Positions 17,167-27,317 of a stretch of DNA of 64,000 nucleotides are shown in pieces (positions within the stretch are counted from its first letter, which is position 1; each line of letters starts with the position of its first letter). This DNA is from Sphingomonas sp. OK281 (GTDB lineage: Bacteria > Pseudomonadota > Alphaproteobacteria > Sphingomonadales > Sphingomonadaceae). Below the pieces are notes generated by a model, which was not told the origin of the DNA, ran no database searches, and saw only the letters and a list, made by a program, of their open reading frames with translations. Position numbers and translations under genes: made by a program. The stretch is taken from contig NZ_FOVZ01000012.1 of the NCBI RefSeq assembly GCF_900115295.1, positions 1-64,000 on the forward strand, in the 5' to 3' direction.

Positions 17167-18120
17167 CTATGGCGTCTTTTCGAGCGGTATACGACGATCC
17201 CATGCCGCGCGCTGATTTTCTTGGGCGGCTAAGGGTGGAACATTGCTGGCCTTACGAACGGCATCAGACAGCAAGCCGCGTTGGTACGGCTCCTGGGTGT
17301 ATGTGGTCGTCGGTCGCGTGAACTGCGTGCCATATATCTGCGGTCGGCCGCTGTACTGAAGATAACGGTCGAGGGTTGCCGCTCCGATCCACGTCGCGTC
17401 TGAGCGTCCGCGTGCAATAGCGATCATCGCCAGTGCGTGCGCCCTCATGAAATCGTCGGGCTTCTCGCCATGCTGAAAAACAAATGCAGCATGATAAAAG
17501 TCGTCGCCGCTCGACAATCGACCACTATCGAGCAGTTTTTGCGTCTGCTCTCGCCGGGCGCGATCCGCAGGGAGAACGACTTTCCAGTCAATGTGCGCCG
17601 GATCGAGGCGATCAGCTTGGTCGGCATCAAAGATAGAGGTCATAGCCTCACTGGTCGATCGAATGGTGTCAGGAATATACCCTCGATCAGTCTGCCACGG
17701 ACCCAGCCCAATCGGTGACGCCACCCGCGTCAGTTCATATATGGTTGAATCGAAGGCTGCCCACTGCATGCTGGCGTGACTCGCGCCGTCCGCATGGATC
17801 GCGATACGATCCGGCGCTCCCTCAGGCCAAGGATTATCGAAGACAAGCTCGACGCCATCTTCAATTTTATGCGCCTCGCGAGAGCGTCGAGTAGTAGTGT
17901 CAGCTTTGATGTCGTTGAAATATTCACCGTTGGTGTCGTAGCTGCTTGGCTGCGTCCACGATCCGGTCCAACCCTTGCGACTGCGCGACACTTCAAGAAG
18001 CATTAGCGTCGAGCCCTGTGCGCGGAGCGCCCATATACCGGCAACATCCGCTGCGCACGTTGGTGCAGCACCGCCGATCACCGCCAAAACGGTAACACAA
18101 AATTGGATAAGCATTTTCAC
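17167..18120 (-). CDS. Exported protein with DUF6624-like C-terminal region
   Basis: 317 residues with a clear signal peptide (MLIQFCVTVLAVIGGAAPTCAAD). The first half is beta-rich (VAGIWALRAQGSTLMLLEVSRSRKGWTGSW). The second half carries a helical pattern with AAFVFQHGEKPDDFMRAHAL and DRYLQYSGRPQIYGTQF, which resembles the QHA...YGTQ pattern of DUF6624. The domain's role is not known. The protein is probably periplasmic. The gene stands between two other minus-strand exported proteins, and no operon link is evident. Confidence 0.6.
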   Translation of the reverse strand: MKMLIQFCVTVLAVIGGAAPTCAADVAGIWALRAQGSTLMLLEVSRSRKGWTGSWTQPSSYDTNGEYFNDIKADTTTRRSREAHKIEDGVELVFDNPWPEGAPDRIAIHADGASHASMQWAAFDSTIYELTRVASPIGLGPWQTDRGYIPDTIRSTSEAMTSIFDADQADRLDPAHIDWKVVLPADRARREQTQKLLDSGRLSSGDDFYHAAFVFQHGEKPDDFMRAHALAMIAIARGRSDATWIGAATLDRYLQYSGRPQIYGTQFTRPTTTYTQEPYQRGLLSDAVRKASNVPPLAAQENQRAAWDRRIPLEKTP

Positions 18121-18293
18121 TGAGCGATTTTGGCCGAAAGATCGAGGGCGTCAATATCGACGCATCGCTGCTATCGGTATTATCTTCCACACGTACCAAC
18201 CGCTGGGGGTGGGCGAAGGTGGCCGGATGGCATTCCGGAATTGATCGAATTAAGAGAATGTCTGGTTTAAGTTTCGATCTTTCCAAGGCTGGT

Positions 18294-18617
18294 TCAAAAA
18301 TGCCATTTTAATGTGACGGCTGCGGCAGGCGCTACGCCAATAGGACTGCCGTGCTGGATGACATGTACAGTCGATTCTGCATTCAGCGGACCGGTGAACT
18401 CGGCGCGTATCGGACGCGCGGCAAATCTGCCTGTATCAGATATCCAAATGTCCATGCCTTTAGGAGCGCATACAATAATCTCGTCAGATTGACCTCTGTC
18501 TATGCAGGTAGGTTCACGCGGCCGAGCTTTCGCAAGATCAAAATTGACTAGAGTTGGAGTGACAATAGTCGAACTGGGCGATGCGGCTAAAAAGGCGACC
18601 ATCAGGGTTACGGTCAT
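18294..18617 (-). CDS. Small exported protein, unknown function
   Basis: 107 residues with a hydrophobic N-terminus (MTVTLMVAFLAASPS). A pair of cysteines frames CIDRGQSDEIIVCA, a motif common in small periplasmic sphingomonad proteins, where it probably forms a disulfide. The C-terminal half (VHVIQHGSPIGVAPAAAVTLKW) is beta-like. The family has no assigned role that I know. It lies 51 bases after the M16 peptidase gene on the same strand, so the two could share a transcript. Confidence 0.5.
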   Translation of the reverse strand: MTVTLMVAFLAASPSSTIVTPTLVNFDLAKARPREPTCIDRGQSDEIIVCAPKGMDIWISDTGRFAARPIRAEFTGPLNAESTVHVIQHGSPIGVAPAAAVTLKWHF

Positions 18618-18667
18618 ATCTCAACCTCTTCTCGTTAAGGTAGCGTTCTCTAGAAGATACAAGCGTG

Positions 18668-20188
18668 TTACGAAAATTTACATGTAGAGGTGCCTGCCGC
18701 TTCAACCGCTGCCGCCCGGATCGCGGATACGGGATTTTGCACTCTAGCTAAGTCAGGAGCCTCCACCCTTAGGTGTTCGATGCCGCTACCCCACTGTTCG
18801 CGCCACCAGTTGCTTGCGTCCCGTGCACTTATCTGTGGAAGCATGATCCTGGCGTAGATAAGCATTTCATCGGGCGGGATCAGGTCTCGACCATCAGCAA
18901 GCGCGTGAGAAAGATCTTTCGCAAGGTCAACGTTCGCGGTTCTCGGCATATTAATTGCGCGCTGCTTCAGATCGGCCTCAAGATTGTGCCTAGCCGCAGC
19001 CCATTCCTTCGCCGTAAATCCCGAGGTGGCAAGATCGCACGTCATCTTCCGCAAACCCGTAACCGCCGGTTTCCATTGATCGGCAGCGAAGTTGTCCCAG
19101 AGCATGATCTGGCGCTGACCTTGCTCACCGTTCTCGATGAACATGCCGACCTTACCGGGCGGGCTTCCAAGCTGGAGGGCAGCGAGCCGGTCATTGATCG
19201 CACGTGTGACGAGCAAGTCCATGATGTCGGCTCGCGCTTGCTGATCGCGCGAAGATGGCGGGACCGGCGTCGGCATTACCACTGTCACCAGCGCAGTCCG
19301 ACGTCCTTGAGGAAGCGCGGAGAAGCTGACCGGACGGATGAGATTGCGCTGGAACATAGGGAAAGTTTCTTGGCGATACGCGGGTTTTATAGATATCCAG
19401 TCCCCAAAGCGCTTCTCGACCAGCTTCTTCACCTCACCCGGCCTCACATTGCCGACGACGACGATCATCATGTTCTCAGGGCGGTACAAGCGTCGATACA
19501 GGCCACGAATGGTATCAATACTCGCGGTCGGCACATCGTCGGAGTTCTGCGCATCGAGCCTGTCGTTTGGTGAACCGGGAGCGATTGCAGCGATGTAGTC
19601 GGCGTAAATCTCATTGCCGAGCTTCTTGTCCGCCATTTCCCGTATGACTTCACCCCGCGAGGTATCGACCGCATCGGCGCGAAGGGTCATGCCTGTGGCA
19701 GCGTCTCTGAACAGGGCCAGCAGCACATCGAGGTCTGCCGAAGCCGTCGTTCTGGTCGAAAGGTAGTAGTTTGACTCCCGCCACGATGTGGAACCCGCAT
19801 TCGGTGCGGTTAACGTCAGAGGCATACCGATACGCTTGAGGTGGTCTGAATCGTCTGGCGAGCCGATGGTCGGGCTGTGGAACACAATGTGTTCGATTAG
19901 ATGTGCCAGACCCCGTTCGCCTGGACGATGCTCCGCAATGAAGCCGCCCTCGTTGCGCATGAGTACTGCAACGCCAGGTTCATTGCCTTGCCGGGGCAGG
20001 ATCGCAAATCGTACACCGTTTTCGAGACGGCCAATTACCGGGGCGCCCCAATCGGCGGAGGGGCGATCTACAATCTCTGAACTGACGCCAACCGCAGCAG
20101 GCCTCCTATCCGCGGCAAGTCCCGAAGAAGATAAAACGAACAGCGGGACGGTAATCAAGCACATCGATGCTTGGCAAAATTTCCGCAT
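18668..20188 (-). CDS. M16-family (insulinase-like) zinc peptidase, exported, single-length
   Basis: 506 residues from ATG 20188, which has GGAG five bases upstream and begins a signal peptide (CLITVPLFVLSSSGLAAD); an in-frame ATG at 20227 gives no better start. The zinc site is the inverted HXXEH (HLIEH) inside ERGLAHLIEHIVFHS, with the downstream Glu probably in VIREMADKKLG. An M16_C domain follows (YRRLYRPENMMIVVVGNV). It has half the length of the two-unit periplasmic M16 enzymes of about 950 residues, so it may need a partner or dimer. Three further exported peptidases lie within the window, two of them directly next to it. Confidence 0.85.
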   Translation of the reverse strand: MRKFCQASMCLITVPLFVLSSSGLAADRRPAAVGVSSEIVDRPSADWGAPVIGRLENGVRFAILPRQGNEPGVAVLMRNEGGFIAEHRPGERGLAHLIEHIVFHSPTIGSPDDSDHLKRIGMPLTLTAPNAGSTSWRESNYYLSTRTTASADLDVLLALFRDAATGMTLRADAVDTSRGEVIREMADKKLGNEIYADYIAAIAPGSPNDRLDAQNSDDVPTASIDTIRGLYRRLYRPENMMIVVVGNVRPGEVKKLVEKRFGDWISIKPAYRQETFPMFQRNLIRPVSFSALPQGRRTALVTVVMPTPVPPSSRDQQARADIMDLLVTRAINDRLAALQLGSPPGKVGMFIENGEQGQRQIMLWDNFAADQWKPAVTGLRKMTCDLATSGFTAKEWAAARHNLEADLKQRAINMPRTANVDLAKDLSHALADGRDLIPPDEMLIYARIMLPQISARDASNWWREQWGSGIEHLRVEAPDLARVQNPVSAIRAAAVEAAGTSTCKFS

Positions 20189-20413
20189 GTAGGCTCCACT
20201 CCTCGACAGGCCGGCCGCCCGTATCATGCGAGTATTTCTAGCCGGCTGGATCGGTGATGTTCCACCTTTGAGGCAGAAAAGTGACTATGTCCGCGGTGTC
20301 AGTGCTGATCGTAATTTCCGGTCGCGAACAGGGAGCGGGGAGGTAGGCGCTCTGTCGATTAGGGTCGAAAAACAGCTATGGCGTCAGGCGTATGCCGAAC
20401 AGCGTTCAGTGGT

Positions 20414-22126
20414 TTACAAACCCCCTAGCGTACGTCGACAGTCGGGAGCTTCGGCGTTCGTTATATGGATCTGCTGAACCGTAACTTGCTTGTGTCCCTG
20501 CGGGAGATACCGGATCGTACGGTGTTTGCCATTGTCTTCGACCAACAATGCATAAGGCACTAGTGCGTTGTCCGGCTCGCCTTCCGTTCGGGCGAGTATC
20601 TTCATGCCATCTCGCAACCCTGCCGCATACGCTGGCAACAACCGATCAACGGCGGTTGCGACATTCCCGGCGTTTGCGGTCAGCTCCGCGTCGAAGCCTG
20701 GTGAGAACGACGGGCGTTGTTCGGTAACGATCTTGGCGCACGATCCGAATGTTCCTGCCGGCAACAGGATCGGTTCACCGTTGATTAGGTAGCGGGCTAC
20801 ATCGTCAGTGATGTTCAAACCGTTCTTGCGGATTAGCGTCTCAAAAAGGAAGGTCGCTTGCTCTCTCGAAGACCGCGCGGTCGCGAACTGTGCGTGCAGC
20901 ACCGTGTCCAGATTCACCGCGCCCCTGCTTGTTGCCAGTAAGCGCTCGTTCCAGATCGCCGCCAGCATCGCGCCGCGCTGATAGGGTAGCTTTTGCGCCG
21001 CATCGTTGCTCCAGAAAGCCGCCTTAGCCTGCGCTCCCGGCATGGTTCGGACAGGAGAACCGGCATAGGCCGCCAGCATCTCGTTCCAGATGGATGCGAA
21101 CTCCGTCGGCGTTATTAGACCGGCGCGCACCATCAAGGCACGCGCGTAATAATCGGTAAAGCCTTCACTGAACCAATAGGCAGCAGGCCGCTCTTCCCGA
21201 TCTTTCGAAAGGGCACCAAGTTGCCCCGGATTCCAGGTATGAAAATACTCGTGGGCGAGGAGCCATTTCATACTCGCTGAAGGCGTTCGCTGATCGATCC
21301 ATAACGCGAATGCGTCCCCGCGTCCGGTGCCAGCGAAACCCATTGTCGTTGGGCTACCGACAATCGGGGCAGCCGTTACAAGGAAGGGAGCACGGCGGCT
21401 TGAGTTCCAGAAGGCGCGCTCCCGTGTAATTACTTGACGCGCCAGGCTGTCTAGTTGCTCCGGGGCAAACGAGTAGCTGCCAACGGTTGCTACTCTCACC
21501 GCTGAGCCGTCTGACGCTGCAAAGATGCGAAGATTACGCCCGCCGATAACGACGCTTTCCAACACGTCGGCCACGGTGCCGGAACGGCTCGCCTTGCGGT
21601 TTCGACCGGCAAGATGTTCGAGGTCGGAGGCGAAGCCCATACCGTTTGAGCCTGACCAATCGAACGTAGCTGGTGCGTTCTCGCGATCATCGGGGTAGCC
21701 GAACATTGCATTGCCGACCGCATAAAACCACTTAGGTCTGATGACAGGTCGGGGCTGCTGGCTGTCGTCTACGGTTGGGTCGTGATCGTAGGCAGATACT
21801 ATTCGGTAGGTCACTGTCAGCGCCTCGCCGGGAGCCGCAAGAATGCGCCAATGGCCGTCTCGATCTTTCGCGACAGCGGTTGCCCCTTGGACGTCAAAGT
21901 CGCGCGCCCACTGCCACAGCCTGCGCTCGCCGGCCCAACCTTCGCCCCATCCGAACCCGGTGGTGCCCGAAGGATTGGCACGGAAGCGGACTTGAACGCG
22001 CAACCCGGTAAGCAAGTCACCAGATAAATCAGGCGCTAAGGTATATTGCACGGGGACGGTGATTTCGCGAGGTGCGTTGGACGCGCCTAGCAATAGCAGA
22101 GTGAGGCTCAGCGAACGCAAACGCAT
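20414..22126 (-). CDS. M61-family glycyl aminopeptidase, exported
   Basis: 570 residues with a short signal peptide (LSLTLLLLGASNAP). An N-terminal beta domain is followed by the gluzincin core: HEYFHTWN (HEXXH zinc site) and, 30 residues on, SEGFTDYYA with the Glu ligand. A PDZ-like C-terminal domain (LLPAYAAGLRDGMKILAR) ends the protein. All zinc ligands are present. M61 enzymes are periplasmic or secreted aminopeptidases with a preference for Gly or Ala. A close paralogue lies at 22915-24615 in the opposite orientation. The stretch between them is 788 bases. Confidence 0.9.
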   Translation of the reverse strand: MRLRSLSLTLLLLGASNAPREITVPVQYTLAPDLSGDLLTGLRVQVRFRANPSGTTGFGWGEGWAGERRLWQWARDFDVQGATAVAKDRDGHWRILAAPGEALTVTYRIVSAYDHDPTVDDSQQPRPVIRPKWFYAVGNAMFGYPDDRENAPATFDWSGSNGMGFASDLEHLAGRNRKASRSGTVADVLESVVIGGRNLRIFAASDGSAVRVATVGSYSFAPEQLDSLARQVITRERAFWNSSRRAPFLVTAAPIVGSPTTMGFAGTGRGDAFALWIDQRTPSASMKWLLAHEYFHTWNPGQLGALSKDREERPAAYWFSEGFTDYYARALMVRAGLITPTEFASIWNEMLAAYAGSPVRTMPGAQAKAAFWSNDAAQKLPYQRGAMLAAIWNERLLATSRGAVNLDTVLHAQFATARSSREQATFLFETLIRKNGLNITDDVARYLINGEPILLPAGTFGSCAKIVTEQRPSFSPGFDAELTANAGNVATAVDRLLPAYAAGLRDGMKILARTEGEPDNALVPYALLVEDNGKHRTIRYLPQGHKQVTVQQIHITNAEAPDCRRTLGGL

Positions 22127-22914
22127 GCCGCTATCTTACCCAGAGAAATAGGTTCGGCAATCTATTCGCTCGTCCCGCAAACGAACGGCCAGTGGGACGG
22201 CGCGGGCATGCTCGAAATCGATCGAATTTTGGGAATGTATTAACTGCGCGGTCAATGGCGCATTAGCGTGCTGGTGCGACGTCCATGTCGCTTGGGGGAT
22301 AAATATCAGCATCTGGGTCTATAAGAGCGCCGCATTTAGTAGTTATTGAACCTGTGAAGATCCAGTGCATCGTCGTGTTATATGACCTTGCGTATGTTTC
22401 GGCCCACATATCGAAAATCGATGGTAAAACATCAGTAACAGTTAAGGCGTTGCTATATATCTCACAATTTGTACCCGGGTACAGATTGTTCATCGAAGAC
22501 GATAGCCTCCGTCGATATAGTGACGGAATCCAACTATTCCTGTACTGAGAGCGGAAATGGCTCCGGTAAAATTGGGGAACACTAGTAGGAAGATCGCCAC
22601 GGCGAATGTCGATCCAATGCGCGTACGCGTTAGCCGTACACGGGAAGGCGACGATCGTTGGTTATCCATTTCGACGTTCCATCAAGCAGAGATAATCGGT
22701 CAACGATTAGGCCGCTCTGATGAGGTAATTCCGTACCTCCATCAAGTCGTCCTAAGCTACCTATCTGACACTCCCGCTATCGGGCCATGACCCTAAGGCC
22801 GTTTTAATTCCCGTTTCACGATCGTTATGGCATACGCGTTCGGGTGGTTAGTCCGGTAGATTGGCTCCCGCCGAAGGTCTTGCGGATCGCCTCGCGTTCT
22901 GGCGTGATGTCCCA
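22127..22914. other. Intergenic stretch between the two M61 genes
   Basis: No confident gene. A minus-strand frame of 76 codons (22263-22493) and a plus-strand frame of 77 codons (22557-22790) start with ATG, but neither has a good ribosome site, a motif or host-like codon use. Promoters for both divergently transcribed M61 genes should lie here. A short sequence CGAACGGCCAGTGGGACGG near 22180 resembles one near 26235 and may be a degenerate intergenic repeat. Confidence 0.4.
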
Positions 22915-24615
22915 ATGAAGTATCTCGCCGTTGCGCTTGTTCCGTTCCTGTTGGGGGCTGCCCCCGCCCCCGACGTTGTCGATTACACCCTCGCGCCCGA
23001 GTTGCACGATGGCACGATCACGGCGTTGTCGGTGGAGGTGCGCTTTCAGGGTGATAAGTCAGGCACGACGACTTTCGACTGGGGAGATAGCTGGGCGGGA
23101 GAGGAAAAGCTCGGGCAGTGGGCACGTAATCTCACGGTGGAAGGCGCGCAGACGACGGCCCCTGCACCACACGGTGGGAGGATCATTCACTCCGCTCCCG
23201 GAGCGCCACTCGTCGTGCGCTACCGCGTCGTTTCTGCCTTTCCGGCCGATCCCACCGTTGCCGACAGCAAGCAATCCAAGCCGGTAGTCCGCCCCACATG
23301 GTTTTATGCAGTGGGCGAAGCGCTGTTTGGGACGCCAGTGGGACGTGGCGATGCGCCGGCTCGGTTCGCTTGGGCCGGACCGCCTGACGTGAGCTTTGCC
23401 TCTGATCTGGAACATGATCGTGCTCGGCTGGGGCTGCGAACCAAGACGGTCGATGACGTAGTGGAAAGTATCGTGATCGGCGGGCGCGACCTGCGAATTA
23501 CGAATTCCACCGCAGGCGGGGCAAAGTTGCAGGTAGCGACGATCGGACAATACGCCTTCGACGCGTCCGCTTTTGAGACGCTAGCATCCAACATCGTCGC
23601 AACCGAGCGGCGCTTCTGGGGAGCGACGGACGATCAGCCCTTTCTTATCACGATGACACCCGTCGCTTCCGAGCCAGGCAGGATCAGCTACAGCGGTACT
23701 GGACGCACCGACGCCTTCGCGCTGTGGATGGATACAAGCGCGGAAATGTCCAACTTGGGCTGGCTTCTTGCCCATGAGTATTTCCACACCTGGAACTACA
23801 GGCAGCTCGGCGAGATGGGTGATGGCGAGCGCGAGGTCGCTTCCTACTGGATGAGCGAGGGCTTTACTGACTTCTACGCTCGGCGCCTGCTGCTACGATC
23901 GGAACTGATAACGCCTGAGGCATTCACAAGTAGCTGGAATGAGATGCTGGCGGCCTATGCGCGCTCGACGTATCGCACCGCGCCAGAGGCGAAGATCGCT
24001 GCGGATTTCTGGAAGGATCGGGACGCTGAAAAGATACCCTATCAACGCGGTGCCATGTTGGCGGCGCTGTGGGATGCTCGCTTACGTGAAGGCGGGCATG
24101 GCAACCTCGATGACGTACTACGCGACCAGCAACGGCGACGCACGCGAATGGCTGCCGCACCATCGCTAACGGCGTTATTCGCGATGACAGCTGCTGCTCA
24201 TGGACTGCGTATTATGCCAGATCTTACGAGATACGTTGCACAAGGTAGGACGTTGTCACTGCCGGCGGGGGCGTTCGGCCGTTGCGCGACAGTCTCCGAG
24301 ATCACACGTCCTGTTTTTGAGCGTGGCTATGATGTTGATGCCACGTCCAAGGCCGGGGTCATAACGGGCCTCGATCCTAAGTCGCCAGCCTACAGAGCCG
24401 GGCTACGCGATGGCATGCGGCTACTGCGCCGGATAGCGGGTGTGCCGGGGGACTCTCGGGTAGACTACGCCATCGTTGTAAACGACCACGGCGTCGTTCG
24501 TACGATCACCTTCAGTCCAGCCGGTCAGATGACCGAGACGCTTCAGCAAATCGTGCTAAATTCGACACTGTTTGCTGCTGATCCGAAAGGGTGCGCGGCT
24601 ATTCTGGCGGGCTAG
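22915..24615 (+). CDS. M61-family glycyl aminopeptidase, exported (paralogue)
   Basis: 566 residues. The ATG at 22915 starts a signal peptide (YLAVALVPFLLGAAPAPD); the frame is open upstream but without a start of this quality. The same layout as the minus-strand copy is seen: beta domain, HEYFHTWN zinc site, MSEGFTDFYARR with the Glu ligand, and a PDZ-like end (DPKSPAYRAGLRDGMRLLRR). Long stretches match the copy at 20414 (WFYAVG, FASDLEH, YQRGAMLAA), so the two come from a duplication. Both appear functional by motif. The products should act in the periplasm or outside the cell on peptide N-termini. Confidence 0.9.
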   Translation: MKYLAVALVPFLLGAAPAPDVVDYTLAPELHDGTITALSVEVRFQGDKSGTTTFDWGDSWAGEEKLGQWARNLTVEGAQTTAPAPHGGRIIHSAPGAPLVVRYRVVSAFPADPTVADSKQSKPVVRPTWFYAVGEALFGTPVGRGDAPARFAWAGPPDVSFASDLEHDRARLGLRTKTVDDVVESIVIGGRDLRITNSTAGGAKLQVATIGQYAFDASAFETLASNIVATERRFWGATDDQPFLITMTPVASEPGRISYSGTGRTDAFALWMDTSAEMSNLGWLLAHEYFHTWNYRQLGEMGDGEREVASYWMSEGFTDFYARRLLLRSELITPEAFTSSWNEMLAAYARSTYRTAPEAKIAADFWKDRDAEKIPYQRGAMLAALWDARLREGGHGNLDDVLRDQQRRRTRMAAAPSLTALFAMTAAAHGLRIMPDLTRYVAQGRTLSLPAGAFGRCATVSEITRPVFERGYDVDATSKAGVITGLDPKSPAYRAGLRDGMRLLRRIAGVPGDSRVDYAIVVNDHGVVRTITFSPAGQMTETLQQIVLNSTLFAADPKGCAAILAG

Positions 24616-24726
24616 CTGTTTCAAATCCGGTTACCGTGGCGCAACGATCGATTCTCGTTTCTCGATGGTGAATTGGGAATCGGCAGGCCGCAGCCAGTAA
24701 ACGCCAACCGATCCACTGGATGCCTG

Positions 24727-25143
24727 CTAGGCAGCTCGTTCTTCATCATAGGCCAGCCGGGATCGCTCAATCAGCGGCCAGTGATCCTTGATCCAAGAAG
24801 TAAAGCCTTCAAGCGCCGGCAACATGCTCGCGCCGGTAGCCGTCAGCTCATATTCGACGCGGGGCGGCACTTCAGGATAATAGTGACGGGTAAGTAGCCC
24901 GTCGCGTTCGAGGTTTCGAAGCGTCAGTGTCAACATCCGCTGTGTGATGCCCTCAATGCTCGCCATCATCGCGGAAAAGCGCAGTCGGTGGCTCTCGGCG
25001 ACGGCGAGGTTGGACATAACCAAGATTGTCCACTTGTCGCCAAGACGGGCAAGCACGCTGTTCGGGACGCAGGGCCGGAAGCGTGGACCATCGGGTGTCT
25101 GGTTATAGGGGCGGCCGTGGATCAGTTTCTCCAAAGGTATCAT
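24727..25143 (-). CDS. HxlR-family winged-helix regulator
   Basis: 138 residues. It has the HxlR signature: an N-terminal Cys (FRPCVPNSVLARLGDKWTILVM, the redox-type cysteine of QorR/HypR members), then FSAMMASIEGITQRMLTLTLRNLERDGLLTRHYYPEVPPRVEYELTATG. The gene is divergent from an NmrA-type oxidoreductase with 92 bases between starts. This arrangement is the typical HxlR/quinone-reductase pair, in which the regulator controls both genes in response to electrophiles or disulfide stress. One cysteine is visible in the sensing region; the mechanism itself is inference. Confidence 0.85.
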   Translation of the reverse strand: MIPLEKLIHGRPYNQTPDGPRFRPCVPNSVLARLGDKWTILVMSNLAVAESHRLRFSAMMASIEGITQRMLTLTLRNLERDGLLTRHYYPEVPPRVEYELTATGASMLPALEGFTSWIKDHWPLIERSRLAYDEERAA

Positions 25144-25235
25144 CCTTGTGCGTGACGCTGCAAATTGTGCCGTCTTTCGCCAGTCCCACCCCGGTATATA
25201 TTAGGAACCTACGTAGCATCAATGAGAGTGATTAT

Positions 25236-26150
25236 ATGTCTCAAACTATAGCGCCTGTCCTGGTTTTCGGGGCGACGGGGCAGCAGGGCGGCTCGGTCAC
25301 CAACGCCCTGCTCAAGGCGGGCCAGACGGTGCGCGCACTGGTTCGCGATCCCGCATCCGTCAAAGCTATCAAGCTTGCTAGCCGCGGCGTGGAAGTCGTG
25401 CGCGGCGACCTATCCGACACGGCATCGATCGAGGAAGCCATGAGTGGAGTGCGAGGCGTGTTCAGCGTCCAGCCTAGCTCGCCAACCGGCACGCTGACCG
25501 ACGCGGATGAAGTGCGCTACGGGATTGCGGTCGCTGACGCGGCCGTGCGAGCCGGCGTAGAGCAATTCGTTTACAGTTCCGTTGGTACAGCGAGTGACGA
25601 GCCGACAGGCATGGGCCATTTCGACAGCAAAGCGGAGATCGAGGCACACGTCCGCACCTTACCAATCGCATGGACGATCGTCCGCCCAGTTGCCTTCATG
25701 GACATGCTGGTAATGCCGGGCTTCGGGTTGGACGAGGGCCGCTTCAGCTTCTTCGCGGGCCGCGATCAGACGATGCAATTCCTGGCGGTCGAGGACATCG
25801 GCAAATTCGTTGCGCCAATCTTCGCCGACCCGGAGCGCTTTGCTGGGCAAACGATCGAGATCGCAAGCGACATAGTCACCGGCACCGAGATCGAGGCGGC
25901 CTTCTCGCGAGCAGCGGGCCGGTCTATTACCTATAGTCGCTTCTCTGACGAGGTGCTTGCGGCCAACCCCTTCCTGAGCGGTTTGACCGCGCTTCTCGAC
26001 AGTGGGCCGCTGGCAGGACATGCCGATCTTGCAGAGATGCGCCAACTCAACCCAGAAATCCTGACGTTCGAGAGCTGGCTGGCGGGCAGCGGTCGCGAGG
26101 CGTTCCAGCTGGCCTTGGGAACGTCCGGGCAGTGGGATTACAACCGCTAA
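25236..26150 (+). CDS. NmrA-family NAD(P)-binding oxidoreductase
   Basis: 304 residues from ATG 25236 (the frame runs 70 codons further upstream, antisense to the HxlR gene, which is not coding). Rossmann motif VLVFGATGQQGGSV, then RGDLSDTASIEEAM and VEQFVYSSVGTA, AWTIVRPVAFMDML. This is the atypical SDR class that includes QorB-like NADPH:quinone reductases and NmrA sensors; the usual YxxxK is replaced. Controlled very probably by the divergent HxlR regulator. Likely role: NADPH-dependent reduction of quinone-like electrophiles. Confidence 0.85.
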   Translation: MSQTIAPVLVFGATGQQGGSVTNALLKAGQTVRALVRDPASVKAIKLASRGVEVVRGDLSDTASIEEAMSGVRGVFSVQPSSPTGTLTDADEVRYGIAVADAAVRAGVEQFVYSSVGTASDEPTGMGHFDSKAEIEAHVRTLPIAWTIVRPVAFMDMLVMPGFGLDEGRFSFFAGRDQTMQFLAVEDIGKFVAPIFADPERFAGQTIEIASDIVTGTEIEAAFSRAAGRSITYSRFSDEVLAANPFLSGLTALLDSGPLAGHADLAEMRQLNPEILTFESWLAGSGREAFQLALGTSGQWDYNR

Positions 26151-26386
26151 AGCATCCGATGCTGGCACGACTTCGACTCCGGCCGTGCCAGCCCCGCAAT
26201 CAAAGTTCCCCTTCAGTTGCGATTTTTTTCTCGATTGCGAACGGCCAGCGAGACGGGAAGGTCGTTCTTGGAATCACTGGTGATTTAGGAAAGGTAGCCT
26301 GCCGCTACCCGTAGCCGATCCCTGCCCCTTCGTTAGCAGGCGTGGGTTGGGGAGAGCGATAGCGCACACTTAGGCGAGAAGAAGGC

Positions 26387-27127
26387 GTGCGTCCGAGTAC
26401 GGTCGGCGACGTGATCGCGGTGCTCGATCACTTTCGGATCGGCCGCGCGATCCTGGTCGGGCATGATTTCGGCGCGAACGTTGCCTGGAACGCGGCGATG
26501 ATGCGTCCTGACCGGATTGCAGCGGTATTCGGGGCCAGCGTGCCTTTCATTCAGCCTGGCGGTCCGAGTTTTCTCGACCAGCTGCGCGGCGCAGGTGCCG
26601 ATGACTTCTACATGTTCGACCAGATGACTCCCGAGGCCGATGCCAAATGGGCGGACGCAGCGCACAGCATCCCGGCGAGCCTTTACTGGCTGTCGGGAGA
26701 ACCGCCGGCAGACGAACGATGGGATCCGTTCGATCCTGGGCGGCACATGCTCCGCCCAGCGCCAGGCGCTCCCACGACCATCGATCCCGCCTATGTCGAT
26801 GAGATGGTGGAGGTGTTTGGCCGGACGGGCTTTCATGGACCGTTGAACTACTACCGAGCGATCGACACTTTCTACGCGGTCGCCAGCCGGGCTTTCGCGA
26901 GCTGCGTGATCGCGCAGCCGAGCTTCTTTCTCACCGGTGAGGCGGACGGCCTGAACGCCGTGCGCAGCCCAACAGAGGATTCGCTTCGTAAAACACTGCC
27001 CGAACTGTGCGGCTTCGTCGCATTGACCGGCGTGGGCCAGTGGCCACAGCTTGAGGCGCCGGAGGCGTTCAATGCCGCGCTGGTTGGGTTTCTTGGAACG
27101 GTGTCCCCGAACAACGCTTCACGCTAA
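26387..27127 (+). pseudogene. Alpha/beta hydrolase, 5'-truncated and lacking the catalytic His
   Basis: The frame from GTG 26387 begins inside an epoxide-hydrolase-like protein: VIAVLDHFRIGRAILVGHDFGANVAWNAAMMRPDRIAAV contains the nucleophile elbow (GHDFG). The N-terminal 90 or so residues with the HGFP oxyanion motif are absent, and no frame upstream supplies them. At the C-terminus the usual GxGHW motif reads GVGQW, so the catalytic His is gone. Both defects point to a dead gene. It lies in a region rich in other broken genes. Confidence 0.65.
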
Positions 27128-27317
27128 CCGGCCATCCTCCGAGCCGGCCACACGAACTTACCGATCGGGACCGCCAGCGCGTTCTCGCAACGGAACGTGA
27201 AGCGGGAAACGAGCACCGCCAATCGCGCTGATGGCCGCGTGCGGGTTCTGCTTTCCCAAAATCTGTTCCCGATTTAAAATTCCCGAAATCGCCAATTTCG
27301 ATGGGAAAACGGGAAAG

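Noticed and set aside
22263..22790. Two ATG-started frames (76 and 77 codons) between the M61 genes
   Set aside because: No ribosome site, no motif and codon use unlike the host; left as intergenic.
22180..27200. Short similar motifs (CGAACGGCCAG...GACGG) near 22180, 26235 and 27180
   Set aside because: Matches are short and degenerate; I cannot show a real repeat family without alignment tools.
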